In this document: positions 43,229-54,220 of the stretch, piece after piece | Position numbering within the stretch: position 1 is the first letter of the stretch | Layout: every line of letters begins with the position of its first letter | From: Ceratopteris richardii | Taxonomy: Eukaryota; Streptophyta; Polypodiopsida; Polypodiales; Pteridaceae | Direction: 5' to 3' | NCBI GenBank assembly: GCA_020310875.1 | Contig: CM035407.1 | Location: forward strand, 221,610,496-221,674,495 | Length of the DNA: 64,000 nt | Notes under the pieces: generated by a model | What the model was told of the DNA's origin: nothing | Database searches by the model: none | What the model saw: only the letters and a program-made list of their open reading frames with translations | Program-made: the position numbers and the translations under genes

Positions 43229-45163
43229 ACTCAGTACACGCTCAGATCGTCAATGATTCTTTGTTATTACTTTCTTGATTCTTTTTAAATTTCTTTAGAT
43301 TCTTGTCTTAATGTATGCATCAGGAATTCGACTTTTTGTGGTACTTTGAGTTCTCGTTCCGTCAGACTTATGTTCTTTCCTTTAGGTTTTCGTGTCACAC
43401 ACCTTTACTTTAGTCTTGATCTTGATAAATTTAATTCTCTTGAACTTGAGGCGTTCCTATCGTCTTAAATCCACAATGCTAACGTTTATCCTAAGCTAAG
43501 AATTGACTGAGGGGGTTGAGTAATCTTCCAACCTCGAATCAGCTTTTCTGGTTGCTCTGATGCCCAAGAAGCCGCGCTTCCCAAGCTTTATGCCCTTCAC
43601 TGCCTTGCCTTGGTTGCCTTTGATTGCCCTTGCTAGACCTGGAAAAATCCAATATTAGACCAATTCACAATTGGATGATCAAGCACTTGAGTATATACAC
43701 CCTTTAAGTTCCTTCCCTTTTGCCCAACTTTTCAATGCTTGCCCCCTGGCTTTCTAGTCCCAAACTAGGTCAACCTCAAAATAGCTTATCTAAAAATAGA
43801 CGTATCCTCTAATGAGCTATTAAGCTCAAAAAACGGACTTCGGATGAAAAAGTTATGACCGTTCAGGCCCTGGGGGGTAAAAACTGACAAACAGGTTTTT
43901 CTCCAAATATGAGCTAAGGGGTCTCCTATGAATATAATCACCCAAAAATTTCCCAAAAATAGCCCCAAAATAGGCCAAAAAATGAAACCCTAAAATTTGC
44001 GATGGGGGTGCACAATCGCGATGGTGTGAGACAATCGCGATGGTCTGGGACCGTCGCGATGGCGTGAGGGTGAACAATCGCGATGGTCTGAAGTGCACGG
44101 TCGCGATGGTCCAAAAGTGAACAATCACGATGGCTCGATCAGGCGGACAATCGCGATGGCTCGATCAGGCGGACAATCGCGATGGCATGAGTGTGAACCG
44201 TCATGATGGCTCGATCAGGCGGACAATCGCGATGGCGTCAGTCAACGGTCAACGTGGACAATCGCGATGGCTCAAAGTGAACCATCGCGATGGTCACAGA
44301 TGCGATGGCTTGAGCCAATCGCGATGGTCACAGATGCGATGGCTTGAGCCAATCGCGATGGTCTGGGCGCGATGGCGTGAGCCAATCGCGATGGTCCAAA
44401 ATTCGAGTTGTCGCGATGGTGTAAGGGTGTCGTCGCGATGGCGTGAGGTGCGAACCGTCGCGATGGTCTAGCTTGCCACGTGGCACCGTCGACGCGATGG
44501 CGTGAGCCAATCGCGATGGTGTGGGGTCAACCGAACAGTCGCGATGGTCCGCGAACCGTCGCGATGGTCCAAATGAACCGTCGCGATGGCGTGAGACCGT
44601 CGCGATGGTCCGGCCGAGCCGTCACGATGGCGTGAGCCTATCGCGATGGTGTGACACAATCGCGATGGTCTGAGACCGTCGCGATGGTCCACCAAAGTAT
44701 GATTTTTTGCAATGCAAGTATGGATTCCTAGAGGCGCAAGTGTGCTCTACACGCTGGTGTGGTCGCCTTCTTCAAATTTCGAACTTTGCAGACCATCGCG
44801 ATGGTCTGACACAGTCGGAAATTTCTGACAGAAACTGAGAATTTTACCTTTTCCAAGCTTTCCTGATGCACTGGAGCTCTATACCTGCAAGAAAACTCAA
44901 GAAAATAAAAGTACACACAAGCACAAAAGCTCTCTCTCACTCTCTCGCATGCACAAATGAGGGGAAATGAGGAGAATGGGTGGATATGGTGAATTTTTTG
45001 ATTTTTTTGGAGATGAAGATGATGATGCGGTGATGAAGATGGAGTGTGGGGGAGGTGAAAAACACTAAAAACTAAGTAAAAACAACAACAAAAACTGAAA
45101 TTTTTACCTTCCAACGCTACTTCTTGCTATACTCTTACCATCACACATTCGTCCTAGACTCGA
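43229..45163 (-). other. G1 untranslated leader
   Basis: About 1.9 kb lies between the primer-binding site and the gag ATG. It contains the CGCGATGG array (43998-44805) but no convincing ORF; a minus-strand frame of 128 codons near 45114 has no recognisable domain. The leader should carry the packaging signal. Confidence 0.75.
43998..44805 (-). repeat. CGCGATGG minisatellite in the G1 leader
   Basis: By eye about 33 copies of (A/G)TCGCGATGG or close variants occur, mostly 18-30 bases apart, with linkers such as TGTGAG, TCTGAG and CGTGAGC. Many units contain the TCGCGA palindrome, and some the longer palindrome CCATCGCGATGG. It is far richer in CpG than its surroundings. The last copies (near 44793) are separated from the main block by about 90 bases. 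Confidence 0.93.
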
Positions 45164-45181
45164 TCCCCGGCAACGGCGCCA
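45164..45181 (-). promoter_or_regulatory. Primer-binding site of G1
   Basis: The minus strand reads TGGCGCCGTTGCCGGGGA, complementary to the 3' end of plant tRNA-Asp. It lies seven bases after the 5' LTR. This PBS is typical of Athila- and Tat-type elements. Confidence 0.9.
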
Positions 45182-45188
45182 AATTTGG

Positions 45189-45826
45189 TGTTGCTCTAGC
45201 ACAATGGTGAGAACCACGTTAAGAAGCTCCACCTCCTTAATGTCAATCCGCGGAAGAGATAGGAGTGATATGAAGATCGTGAATGTGAGATGAAGTGAGA
45301 GTGAAGGTGAGAAGCATAGAAATGCACACACACATACACACACACTACGAAGAGACAAGCAAGACACAATGGAAGGTGAGAAGTTAACTCTATTACTCAA
45401 GAACACTATTACAAGCTCAAAAGAACTCTAACCTCAAACAAGCTAACCTCAAAAATGAGCTCTCTAGCTCTTTTTATAGTTTCTAGACTAGTTTTGACCG
45501 GTTTCACATCTAGTGACCGGCATAGTTAAAAAATAGGTCCTAGATGCTATTTGAAAGGGTAAACGGTGTCTAAAAATAATGAAAATTGATACGCTTGTTC
45601 TACCTAAGCTCCTCAAGCTCGAGGACTCCTCGGCTTGCACAAAATGGAGCTATGGATTACAAAATGGGGTTTTCTATGTTACATATGTTACAATAGTGAT
45701 AAAAATCACTGTTGGAGGTTTTTGGAAAGTATTTGAAAACATAATTCTTTGAAAAAAGATTTGACTGGCTCCCTGCTCCGTCGTTACATGCTTCCGCGTC
45801 TTCTATGCCTCTGGTTGCTTCCAACA
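45189..45826 (-). repeat. 5' LTR of G1
   Basis: This 638-bp LTR has six differences from 29383-30020. The TATA block (minus strand CTATAAAAAGAGC) is near 45467-45479. Target copy CCTCC follows at 45827-45831. Confidence 0.95.
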
Positions 45827-46109
45827 CCTCCTTGGGCCTTTTAGCTTAAGGAGTGATTAGGGATCCACCAATAGGAAGAGGGCAGTGGACATAGTCTAGT
45901 CTCTCAATCAAGTAGGCTAGGTGTAGGCTTCCCTTGGTTTTCCTTGGTTAAAGATGCAAAACCTGCCTTTATTTGGTGGTTTCTTGCACATTGGTGATTT
46001 GAGATCTTCTTCAAGTGAACCACAACCTTAGATGGCCTCAGAGATCTAACACCTATGCTTCAAGTGCAAAAGTCAAGGTAGGCTTCAATTTGGGCCCCTA
46101 GATTTGATG

Positions 46110-46490
46110 TAGATCCAAGGGATCCTATTCAAATTTGTGGAAGAGAGGGCGCCCTCATTTTTGGCCCTTGGATTGCCTTGAAAATGAAGGGTCTAGATGC
46201 CCCTTCATAATGAAAAGCGCCTTTCCATCTCATCCATTGGATTGGGATGAGATCTAATGGCTCCAAGCCACCCCGTTCTTGGAAATGCGTCTTTTAATAT
46301 GACCCCTTGGATCTTTGACAAGATCGGATGGCTACTAGCCTTCCCCAAGAGGAAAATGCACCTTTCATTGTCCTTCATTAGATCTACACAAGATCGGATG
46401 GTGCCAAACATTTCGTAAGAAGAGGATCAGCCCCATTTGCGCTTAGCCTTTGGATGAGGCATGATCGAATGGCCTAAATTCTTGCAGAGA
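46110..46490. repeat. Degenerate ~70-bp tandem repeats inside J1
   Basis: Five to six diverged units of 65-72 bases follow one another. Each starts near T-TGGAT or ATTAGAT, then a GATC-GGATGG-like block about 20 bases on (gatctaatggct, gatcggatggct, gatcggatggtg, gatcgaatggcc), then a purine stretch and a C/T-rich end. Starts fall near 46156, 46226, 46298, 46378 and 46450. The 68-codon frame here is a by-product. Confidence 0.6.
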
Positions 46491-46732
46491 CTCTGCAAAT
46501 CCCCACAAAATGTCACGCCTTCTCTCTCTAGAGTTACATGACTTTTAATATTATCCATTGATTTAAAAGAATCCAAAGGTTATGGATGCTCAAGGATTTC
46601 TCAAAGATTATTTTTTTTCAAAAACCACTAATGGTTTCATGACTCCCTTTAAGCTCCTAGATTAAGCACTTTAATCCCTAAAAATTAGGAATCCTTACAA
46701 GGGCCAAAGAGGGTTCATTTTTTCCCCTAATG

Positions 46733-49015
46733 TTTACTTTCTAAACTTTACCCAATAAAAATACATTTTAGTGCTTTATCATCCAATTTTATGCGATGTT
46801 TTTCTGGCACTAATGCATATGCCAAACAACCAAAAACACGCAGATGAGCAAGAGATGGCTTGTGATCATGCCAAGCCTCATATGGAGTAATAGACTGCAG
46901 TGCTTTAGTGGGACATGTGTTAAGTACATAGGCTGCACACATGACAACCTCAAGCTAGAAACTATGTGGTAAAGCTTGACTCTTGACCATACACCTTGCC
47001 ATCTCCATGAGTGACCTGTTCTTTCGTTCAACAACTCCATTCTGTTGAGGTGTATACGACACTATACACTGGTGTTTTATCCCACGTTCAACCAGAAATG
47101 CATTAAAATCAGAAGACATATATTCCCCCCCTTGATCAAAACAGAGGGTGCCCATTTTACATGCTGACATATTTTCAACCAAAACCATAAACTGTTTGAA
47201 GCACATGAACACTTCAACTTTGCCTTTAATGGATATACCCATGCATGCCTGGAAAAATCATCGATGAAAGTCATGAAGTAAAGATAATTTCTAAAAGAAA
47301 GTGTTTGCATAGGACCATAGACATCACTATGTACAAGCGGCAATTTTTGAGTAGCTCGAACTGAACCATCTTTTGGAAAGGAGGAACACTGCATTTTGCC
47401 CAAAATACAACCTTCACAAATATGTTTTTTGGGTGCCTCAAGTTTGGGCAAAGAGGACACCATTTCAAATTTTTGCAGGTGTAGCAAACTAGCAAAATTC
47501 AGATGACCAAAGTGTGCATGCCAAAGCTTTGCATCTGACATAACCTGAGAATCATGTACTACACATGCCGAATCATTTAGAGATCTTTCATAGTCTATGA
47601 GCCTATACATCCCACGACATAAAATGCCAAAAGCAATAATCACGTCGACATTTGAGAGATCATGAAATGTACATATGTCATCAACAAATTTCACAATCAA
47701 GCCAATCTTGGCTAATGCAAAAACTGATAACAGATTCTTCTTGATCCCTGGCACAAACAAAGCATTTGAAAAAGTGAAAGAACTACCATCAGCAATAGTC
47801 AAAATGATCTTACCAACTCTCATAACAGGATAAGAGGAGTTTTTGGTGCATGTAATAGTATTCCCTATAGGGGCAGGCTCGAGTGAAGAGAAAAAATTGT
47901 GCAGTGAGGTAATATGTCTGGTCGCCCCACTGTCAAAGTACCAAACATGTGAGTCTATTGCAGACATGCACTACTCATGAGATGATGGGTCAAAACTTCA
48001 AACAGTAGTAAACGCCCATTCTTCTTCTTGCATAAGATTATCAGAATCTATTTTTGGTGTAGAGGCCTCTACAACAACCATTCCAGTATCTTTCTTCTTT
48101 GCCTCTTTAGCAGCCAGTTTCGGATAGTTCCTTATGATATGATCACTTCCTTTACATTACTTGCAAAACAGTTTTTGCTTTTCTGATTTCTTTTCATCTT
48201 TGTCTTCCCTCTTAGATCGTGCAACATTCGCAGATTTCTGCTTACTAGTTGAAGAGCTACATTTTCCTTTGCCCTTTTGACTAGCCAAGAAAGCTTGATC
48301 TGCAACATGCATAATGGACCTGTTCTGCATGAACTGATCTTCCTGCAATAGAACAGAGACTAACTCCTCAAATGAAAAGGCATTTGGATTGAATTTCATC
48401 ATCAACCGAAGAGTAGAAGCAAAACTCTGATATGAATCAGGAAGACCATTCAGAACGGTCTGCACAAGTGAGCTATCTAGTATAACCTCATCAGTAGAAA
48501 TCAATTGTTCCTTCAAGTCTTTGATCTTTGTTAGAAAACTATCCATACAATCACCTTCATTCATGTGCTCACTCTCCAACTGTTTTCGGAGGTAAGCAAC
48601 ACGAGCCTCATTTTTACTTGGTACAATGTGATAAGTGTATCCCAAGCATCCTTAGCTATTTTGCAAGAGCGAATGTGAGGAATAATGGCACGTTTGATAG
48701 ACAAAGCTATCAATGCATGTGCCTAGGCATCTCTACCATCCCAACGAATTTTCTCTACAGTAGGTACAGCAGAAACCGCAGCAGGAATAGGAATATGCAG
48801 AATATCATCATCTTCGACACCTTCTGCATTAGCTTCAGTACCACAGTTGTAACAGTTGCAAGTGTGATAGGACATTTTTCAACACCCTGCACAATGTTCC
48901 ATAGTCCTTTTGCAACCAATACATGTTGCATCATATAAGCCCACAACAGGTAGTTGGTACCATCCAACTTATCCTCAACAACCAACATACGAAATACATC
49001 ACTGCTTTCAGCCAT
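46733..49015 (-). pseudogene. A-3 gag, protease and integrase
   Basis: Read leftward from the ATG at 49015 (MAESSDVFRMLVVEDKLDG): gag, the knuckle region (one cysteine lost near 48155), protease WYFDSGATRHIT (near 47935, active-site DSG intact), GAG-pre-integrase finger (LWHAHFGHLNF, CEGCILGKMQ), integrase core (HSDVYGPMQT, CFDQGGEYMSSD, NGVVERKNRSLMEMA) and KCIFIG at the J1 border. Frameshifts lie in gag (near 48650 and 48800) and near 47225. The rest is at 27384-29357. This copy keeps a normal protease DSG, unlike A-4. Confidence 0.9.
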
Positions 49016-49367
49016 GGTCGGTGACTAAAATACCTTAATGCAGAAAATTGATTGTACCTTAAAAAGTTGAGCAGAATTGCCGAGACAAATTTTGCTAAGC
49101 CTGTAATAGACTTCGAGATGTTTATATTGGCGAACCAAAAATGGTATATATCTTTGGCATAAAAAGACAAAATAGCCTACACAAGCATTGCGATAGTGTG
49201 TTTGGAGGTCGAAATGAGCTCATATCGCAATTTCGGCACCACAAAACAAAGCAGTTTTGATCTCAAAAACATGCTGAGTATGCTCATCAAAATTTGTGTG
49301 ATTCTGAGATTGCAACCGGAGTGTCGACGATGCCCTAGATGAAGCGACGACTTGCTTTGATACCAAT

Positions 49368-49596
49368 TGTTGGAGTTAGACATTTGTGGAAGCATGCAAA
49401 CAACACAAGGAAGAAGAAAAAGCTTAGAGCACAACACACAATACTGAATGTATTACTAGAGAATGTACAAAGATAAGTAGCCCCTTAGGGCAATAGGCGT
49501 ATATACAAGCCGGGGGAAAAAAACCTCCTAAAGAGGGAAAAAGTGCCCCGGCGGTCCTAGTGTGTTCACACACATCACTACCTAAATATATCAACA
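49368..49596 (-). repeat. 5' LTR of A-3
   Basis: This 229-bp LTR (TGTTGGAG..ATATCAACA) has the minus-strand PBS (TTGGTATCAAAG, 49365-49354) adjoining. Target copy TTCCC follows at 49597. Confidence 0.92.
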
Positions 49597-51259
49597 TTCC
49601 CATGTATTACATGTTTGATATCAAACACATTCTTGATCATTACTTTGATAAGTTCTTCTCTAGATGCTACTATAGTACATTCATGCACATAGTGATCTTG
49701 TATTGTTGATTTCTCTATTTGTATGCATCAATTTGTTGTGATTTACTTAGGTTACGTAGATAAGAGTGCATAACCTCTTGATATTAAGTTTCATCATCGT
49801 TGTAGAACTTTAGATATGTAGTTGTGAAGTTGACTATGTCTCCACATCTTCTTGTTCTTTTCAAGGGTGACCCCCCATACTTGTTAGATATATTTCTCAT
49901 TGTATGGTATAGATAAAACTTCTTGTTGTGATTTACTTAGGTTACGTAGATAAGAGTGCATAAAATCCTGATATTAAGTTTCATCATCGTTGTAGAACTT
50001 TAGATATGAAGTTGTGAAGTTGACTATGTCTCCACATCTTCTTGTGAGCTTTGAACATATTTTATTTGATCCTCTCACCCAAAAATAGAAGGTTCTTCAG
50101 AATCCTTGCAAATAGACATTATTTGTTTTGGTGCAAACTTTTCATAATGATGTTCCAAAGGCCTTGATGGTTCCTTATGCATTTTTGGGAAGCTAAAAAA
50201 GTTTAAGAAGCATCTGTGGAGTCACATTGGCTAGTGTGGAGCAGGTTTGTTGCAGCACCAACTCATCTCTGCACACTTATTCCATCACCCCCTCACAAAG
50301 TATAATGAGTGGTGCTACTATTCAAGCATATAGCACTCTCTATTGGATCAAGACAATCATAAACTGATGATTACAAAGAGGTTTGATGAATGAAGAATGA
50401 AGAAAAGAAGGAAGGATGAAGCATCAAGGGAAGAGAAGATTCTGAGAGAGATGTTTTCCCAATTCATGTATATTAACTTTGTAAATAGTTCAAAAAGACT
50501 TTGTATTAGTGATGAATCATGATATAAACACCTATATATACTTGTATATAGATGTCTTATAAGAGAGAAGAAATATAGAGAAATAGATGATGAGTAGATG
50601 AGAAGAAAAGTGAGAATTATCCATCAGATGTAAGATCAATAGAATAGAAAAAGTTTTCTGAGAATTACACGTCGATCTTTCTCAAATTTCTCCTTTTGTG
50701 CTTAGCCAATTGAAAACTCCCTTTTTATGTGTCTAAGTCCATAGTTAATGTTAATGGGGGATGATTCTAACACCCCAATGCAAAAATGGAAGACGGCTGC
50801 CCTCCACTAGGTCCACAAGCAATGATATATGCTCACTCTTCTGAACTTTTCTATGCACCAGCATAGAGACTTAACATGACATTTTGCAGACTTGTAGTAG
50901 TCTATAAGATCTACCCAACAAGAATTAAAGCATCCCAAATGGATATTCCAGCCAGGAGAACCACCCTCTCCAAAACAGGCTACCTGTTTGCAACACTCTC
51001 TGCCTATGTGCAAAGATATACATTCACAAAGTTGGCAATTTCTCACAACTCAATTAGCCAAATAACTTGAAAATTTGGCAAACTTCAGAGCACAATATGA
51101 GAGACCAAATGAAGCTTGAAACCAATGAAAATGAGTACAATGTGAGAGCAAACAATGCTCTGCAATCTGGTCCAATGAGATTTGGAGAAGCCTGACTACA
51201 CCTCTACATAGAAAGGAGCAAAATCATGAGAAAATGAGGTAAGCAAGCAAGGGGCTGAT
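49597..51259. other. Non-coding stretch, probably F1 LTR then unidentified DNA
   Basis: The first few hundred bases should continue the F1 LTR interrupted at 27078. They contain a 124-base direct duplication (about 49732-49855 and 49922-50045). From 50046 to 51259 I recognise no protein; frames of up to 79 codons have no familiar motif. A purine-rich gcaagcaagggg block lies just before the B1 LTR. Confidence 0.5.
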
Positions 51260-52142
51260 TGTTGGAGTTTATGAATTCACTAAACTAAGTGGGAAACTCG
51301 TGGAATGCATACAACGCAAGAAACAAAGGCCGGATGAGGCTTATATAGAGTTTTACTTTTCCTACAATCTAGCTAACCATCCACCAATCAGTGTAGGTGC
51401 ACCTTTTGGTGGCTGATTTGATGAGATTTGAATTTGATTGAGTTTGGTGGAGCTTCTAATTCTATTCCATGACTTTGGGTCGTCGTTTTTATTGGTCCAC
51501 TTGCAAAACTCATGGTTGAGCCTTTTTGCATGATTGAGACTTGATTTTCAACAAATGTACCTATGGTCAAGTTTTGAGAGTCCAATTGTAATGATACTAA
51601 GAGAATTGTGAGTAGGAACATTTGTATGTGTAAATGTATTAAGTGACTTTTGAAACAGGGGAGATCTTGATGATCAAAGATTTGACCAGGTCTCAATGTA
51701 GAGTGTACAGTTTTACACAAGTGAGAACTCAAAATCTAAGTTTGAAGGGAAGCCATCTATTTCTAAAACCATTTGATTAAACGGGTAATAGATTGAGAGA
51801 ATCAAGTGTTTAAAGTTGTATATGTAAAAGTCACCTGTAGAGAAAGCTTGTTTCAGACATAGGTTTACTTATTGAAGTAAATATGAAGATTTATAAGTTT
51901 TTTTGAAGAATGTTCACTTGTAGTAGCTACACAAGCACCGTGTTAATTTAATCATTTCGTCAATCAATGAATGAGTTTAGTGAACGAGAATTTTCTGAGT
52001 GAAGGTATAACTCACAGAAGTGATAGAGGTTCATAATTTGGTAAAGACTTCCAAAATTGATGAAGGTTTTGAGCTATTCTTGATATATAGGTGTTCTAAA
52101 TTCAAGTATAGATTGTCTTTTGGAGATAAAACATCTCCATCA
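51260..52142 (+). repeat. Presumed 5' LTR of B1
   Basis: The sequence starts TGTTGGAGTTTATG and ends CATCTCCATCA just before the primer-binding site, a span of 883 bp. The matching 3' LTR is not in the window, so the left border is inferred from the TGTTGG start. Confidence 0.55.
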
Positions 52143-52143
52143 G

Positions 52144-52155
52144 TGGTATCAGAGC
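52144..52155 (+). promoter_or_regulatory. Primer-binding site of B1
   Basis: TGGTATCAGAGC (initiator tRNA-Met type) follows the presumed LTR after one base. Confidence 0.85.
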
Positions 52156-52365
52156 AGGTTCTATCAAATTTTAAGAAAAGAAAAACCCCGACTATTATAG
52201 ACATACAAAACTCAACATCTGAAGATTCAAAAGGACAAAGTTTGAAGGGAAGGCTAAAGAAGGACACACGATAGCAATCAAAAGGATAAGAAGGAGTAAA
52301 TTTTGAAGTAAAGATATATTTGTTACTCATAAGGTTGAAGATTTAATAGTACAAGTGAAAAAAGA

Positions 52366-53635
52366 ATGGGATATAGTCTTCAAATTAGGAAATTGGATAG
52401 AGAAAACTATCCAGCTTGGTCTGTGGGGATGGAAGCTCATCTTATGAGCAAAGATATGATGGGATATATCACAGGAGGAGAAGAAGAAAATCCATAATTC
52501 AAAGATCCTAGTGTTCCAACTAGGGAGGAACTTGCAAATTTGAAGGTTTGGATGAAGAAGGATGCTCAAGCAAGGAGCATTATGGCAGTGAATCATTACT
52601 TGCATCCTTACATCAGAGGACTTGAAAGTGCAAATGATATATGGAAGGCTTTGGAGGAGCATTTCCATAATACAACTAAGTCAAGGAAGGCCTCACTATG
52701 GGCAGAGTTTACCACATTCAAGAAGGCCTCACAATCAATATCTAATTATGTGAGAAAGATGAAAGACATTCTTGATTCTTTAGGTGCAGTTGATGAAGAA
52801 ATTGAAGAGGATAAGTTGGTAAGAAAAATCCTTATAGGTTTAAGAGGAGATGAGAAGTGGAAGCCCTTCATATTATCAACAGAACTTTCATTGGATCATT
52901 TTACTCCTGATTTGAATCAATTACTAGGTCATATGCTAACTTTTGAGAATGATATCAAAGGGGATACTGATAAGATTGCAGGTCAAACAATGTATTCCAA
53001 GGATAAGAAGGAGGCTAGCAAAGGAAAGCAACAATCAGTTGAAGATGAACAAAATCCAAGTCAAGCAAACTTCCTAAGAGGAAGAGGAAGTGATAGAAGT
53101 AGAGGAAACGACAAAAACAACAAGGAATATATCAAAGCTTGTTGGATATGTGGTAAGACCAATCATTTAGTTCATGAATGTTGGCATAATAATAATCAAG
53201 GCACTAGTAATTTTAATCAGAATTTCAATCAAAGAAGTAGAGGTGGAAGAAATCAGAGAGGAACTTTTAGAGGTAGAGGTGGTAGTAGTTTCTTTGGAAA
53301 GAATGGTAGAAGAAGCTTCCAAAACCAATCATACAACAACACCTACTACAACTATGCATTAGATAAGAAAGAAGACTCGAATCTAATTATGAATACATGT
53401 GAAGTTCGAAGAGAAGATCAAAAGATATTCTACATTGAATCAAGGTGTAGTAATCACTTGAGTGGGAACATTGCTTTGATGACTGATTTGGAGAATAAGG
53501 TAATCAATCATACACTCCAAACATGTGACAATACAAAACATAAGGTAAAGCCTATTGGTTGAGTGAAGGCTAAAGATGGAAGCATTCTTTTGAGTAAAGA
53601 TTTGTATGTTCCTACAATTCCAAATAATTTGATTA
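52366..53635 (+). pseudogene. B1 gag and protease, part before A-4
   Basis: Starts at ATG 52366 (MGYSLQIRKLDRENYPAW). Gag blocks include WKALEEHFHNTTKSRKASLW and IRGLESANDIW; the zinc knuckle is CWICGKTNHLVHEC (near 53137). The protease reads FYIESRCSNHLSG, where the catalytic aspartate and glycine of DSG are both changed (ESR), so it would be inactive. In-frame stops lie near 52496 and 53560. The frame ends in PTIPNNLI at the A-4 insertion. Confidence 0.9.
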
Positions 53636-53865
53636 TGTTGATATATTTAGGTAGTGATGTGTGTGAACACTCTAGGACCGCCGGGGCACTTTTTTCCCTC
53701 TTTAGGAGGTTTTTTTCCCCCGGCTTGTATATACGCCTATTGCCCTAATGGGCTACTTATCTTTGTACATTCTCTAGTAATACATTCAGTCTTGTGTGTT
53801 GTGCTCCAAGCTTCTTCTTCTTCCTTGTGCTGTTCGCATGCTTCCGCAGACGTCTAACTCCAACA
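53636..53865 (+). repeat. 5' LTR of A-4
   Basis: TGTTGATA..CTCCAACA, with a TATATA box at 53728-53733 that should drive Pol II transcription of the element. Confidence 0.97.
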
Positions 53866-53867
53866 AT

Positions 53868-53879
53868 TGGTATCAGAGC
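53868..53879 (+). promoter_or_regulatory. Primer-binding site of A-4
   Basis: TGGTATCAGAGC, complementary to initiator tRNA-Met, two bases after the 5' LTR. Confidence 0.93.
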
Positions 53880-54220
53880 AGGTCGTTGCTTCTTCTAGGG
53901 CGCCATCGACACTCCTCCGTTTGCAGTCTCAGATTCGCACAAAATTTGGTGAGCATACTCAGGGTGTTTCCGAGATCAAAACTGCTTCGCTCTGTGGTGC
54001 CGAAATCGCGATATGAGCTCGTTTCGGCCTCCGAACGCATTATCGCAGTGCTTGTGCAGGCTATTTCGTCCTTTTGTGCCAAAGGTATATACCAGTTTCT
54101 GTTCGCCAGTTTAAGCGTCTCGAAGTCTGCTACAGGTCTAGCAGAACTCGTGTGGGCAGTTCTGTTCAACTTTTTGAGATACAGTCAATTTTGTGCATCA
54201 AGGTATTTTAGTCACCGGCC

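Larger units (their letters stand above)
29383..45826 (-). mobile_element. Ty3/gypsy retrotransposon G1, 16.4 kb
   Basis: G1 has LTRs of 638 bp each (29383-30020 and 45189-45826), target-site duplication CCTCC on both sides, a tRNA-Asp primer-binding site and a polypurine tract. Only six LTR differences are seen (about 1%), so it is the youngest element here with a measurable pair. Gene order along the minus strand: 2-kb leader with a minisatellite, gag, gap with an antisense ORF, RT-RNase H-integrase, ORF2 with a retropepsin-like domain, ORF3. The PBS type and the extra ORF after pol recall plant Athila/Tat (OTA) elements, but protease placement does not fit. There is no chromodomain. Confidence 0.95.
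29358..46732. mobile_element. TIR element J1 (MITE-like), split by G1
   Basis: The ends are inverted repeats of about 32 bases with about two mismatches. The left end begins CATTAGGGGAAATAATG at 29358, and the complement of the right end begins CATTAGGGGAAAAAATG at 46732; both continue GAACCCTC and TTGG. J1 interrupts A-3 between sequences for SESK and YRLYHP, so the host joint is known. Without G1 it is about 925 bp and encodes no transposase. No clear target-site duplication is seen (at most one A), so the superfamily is open. G1 lies only 25 bases inside the left end. Confidence 0.72.
27079..49596 (-). mobile_element. Copia retrotransposon A-3, split by J1 and G1
   Basis: LTRs lie at 27079-27308 (3') and 49368-49596 (5'), with target-site duplication TTCCC (27074-27078 and 49597-49601). 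Removing the insertion at 29358-46732 leaves about 5.14 kb, close to the 5,155 bp of A-4. The two LTRs differ at about 7% of positions, so this is an old copy. Its proteins are broken by frameshifts and stops. Confidence 0.92.

Noticed and set aside
44130..44471. 113-codon plus-strand ORF and similar minus-strand ORFs in the CGCGATGG array
   Set aside because: They are only the translation of the repeat unit and have no independent protein character.
43998..44805. CRISPR array
   Set aside because: Repeats are 8-10 bases with variable linkers of related sequence inside a eukaryotic retrotransposon leader; there are no uniform spacers or cas genes.
50807..51070. Short ORFs of 64-79 codons on both strands
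   Set aside because: They overlap each other on opposite strands, match no family I recognise, and have no start context or neighbours to support a gene.
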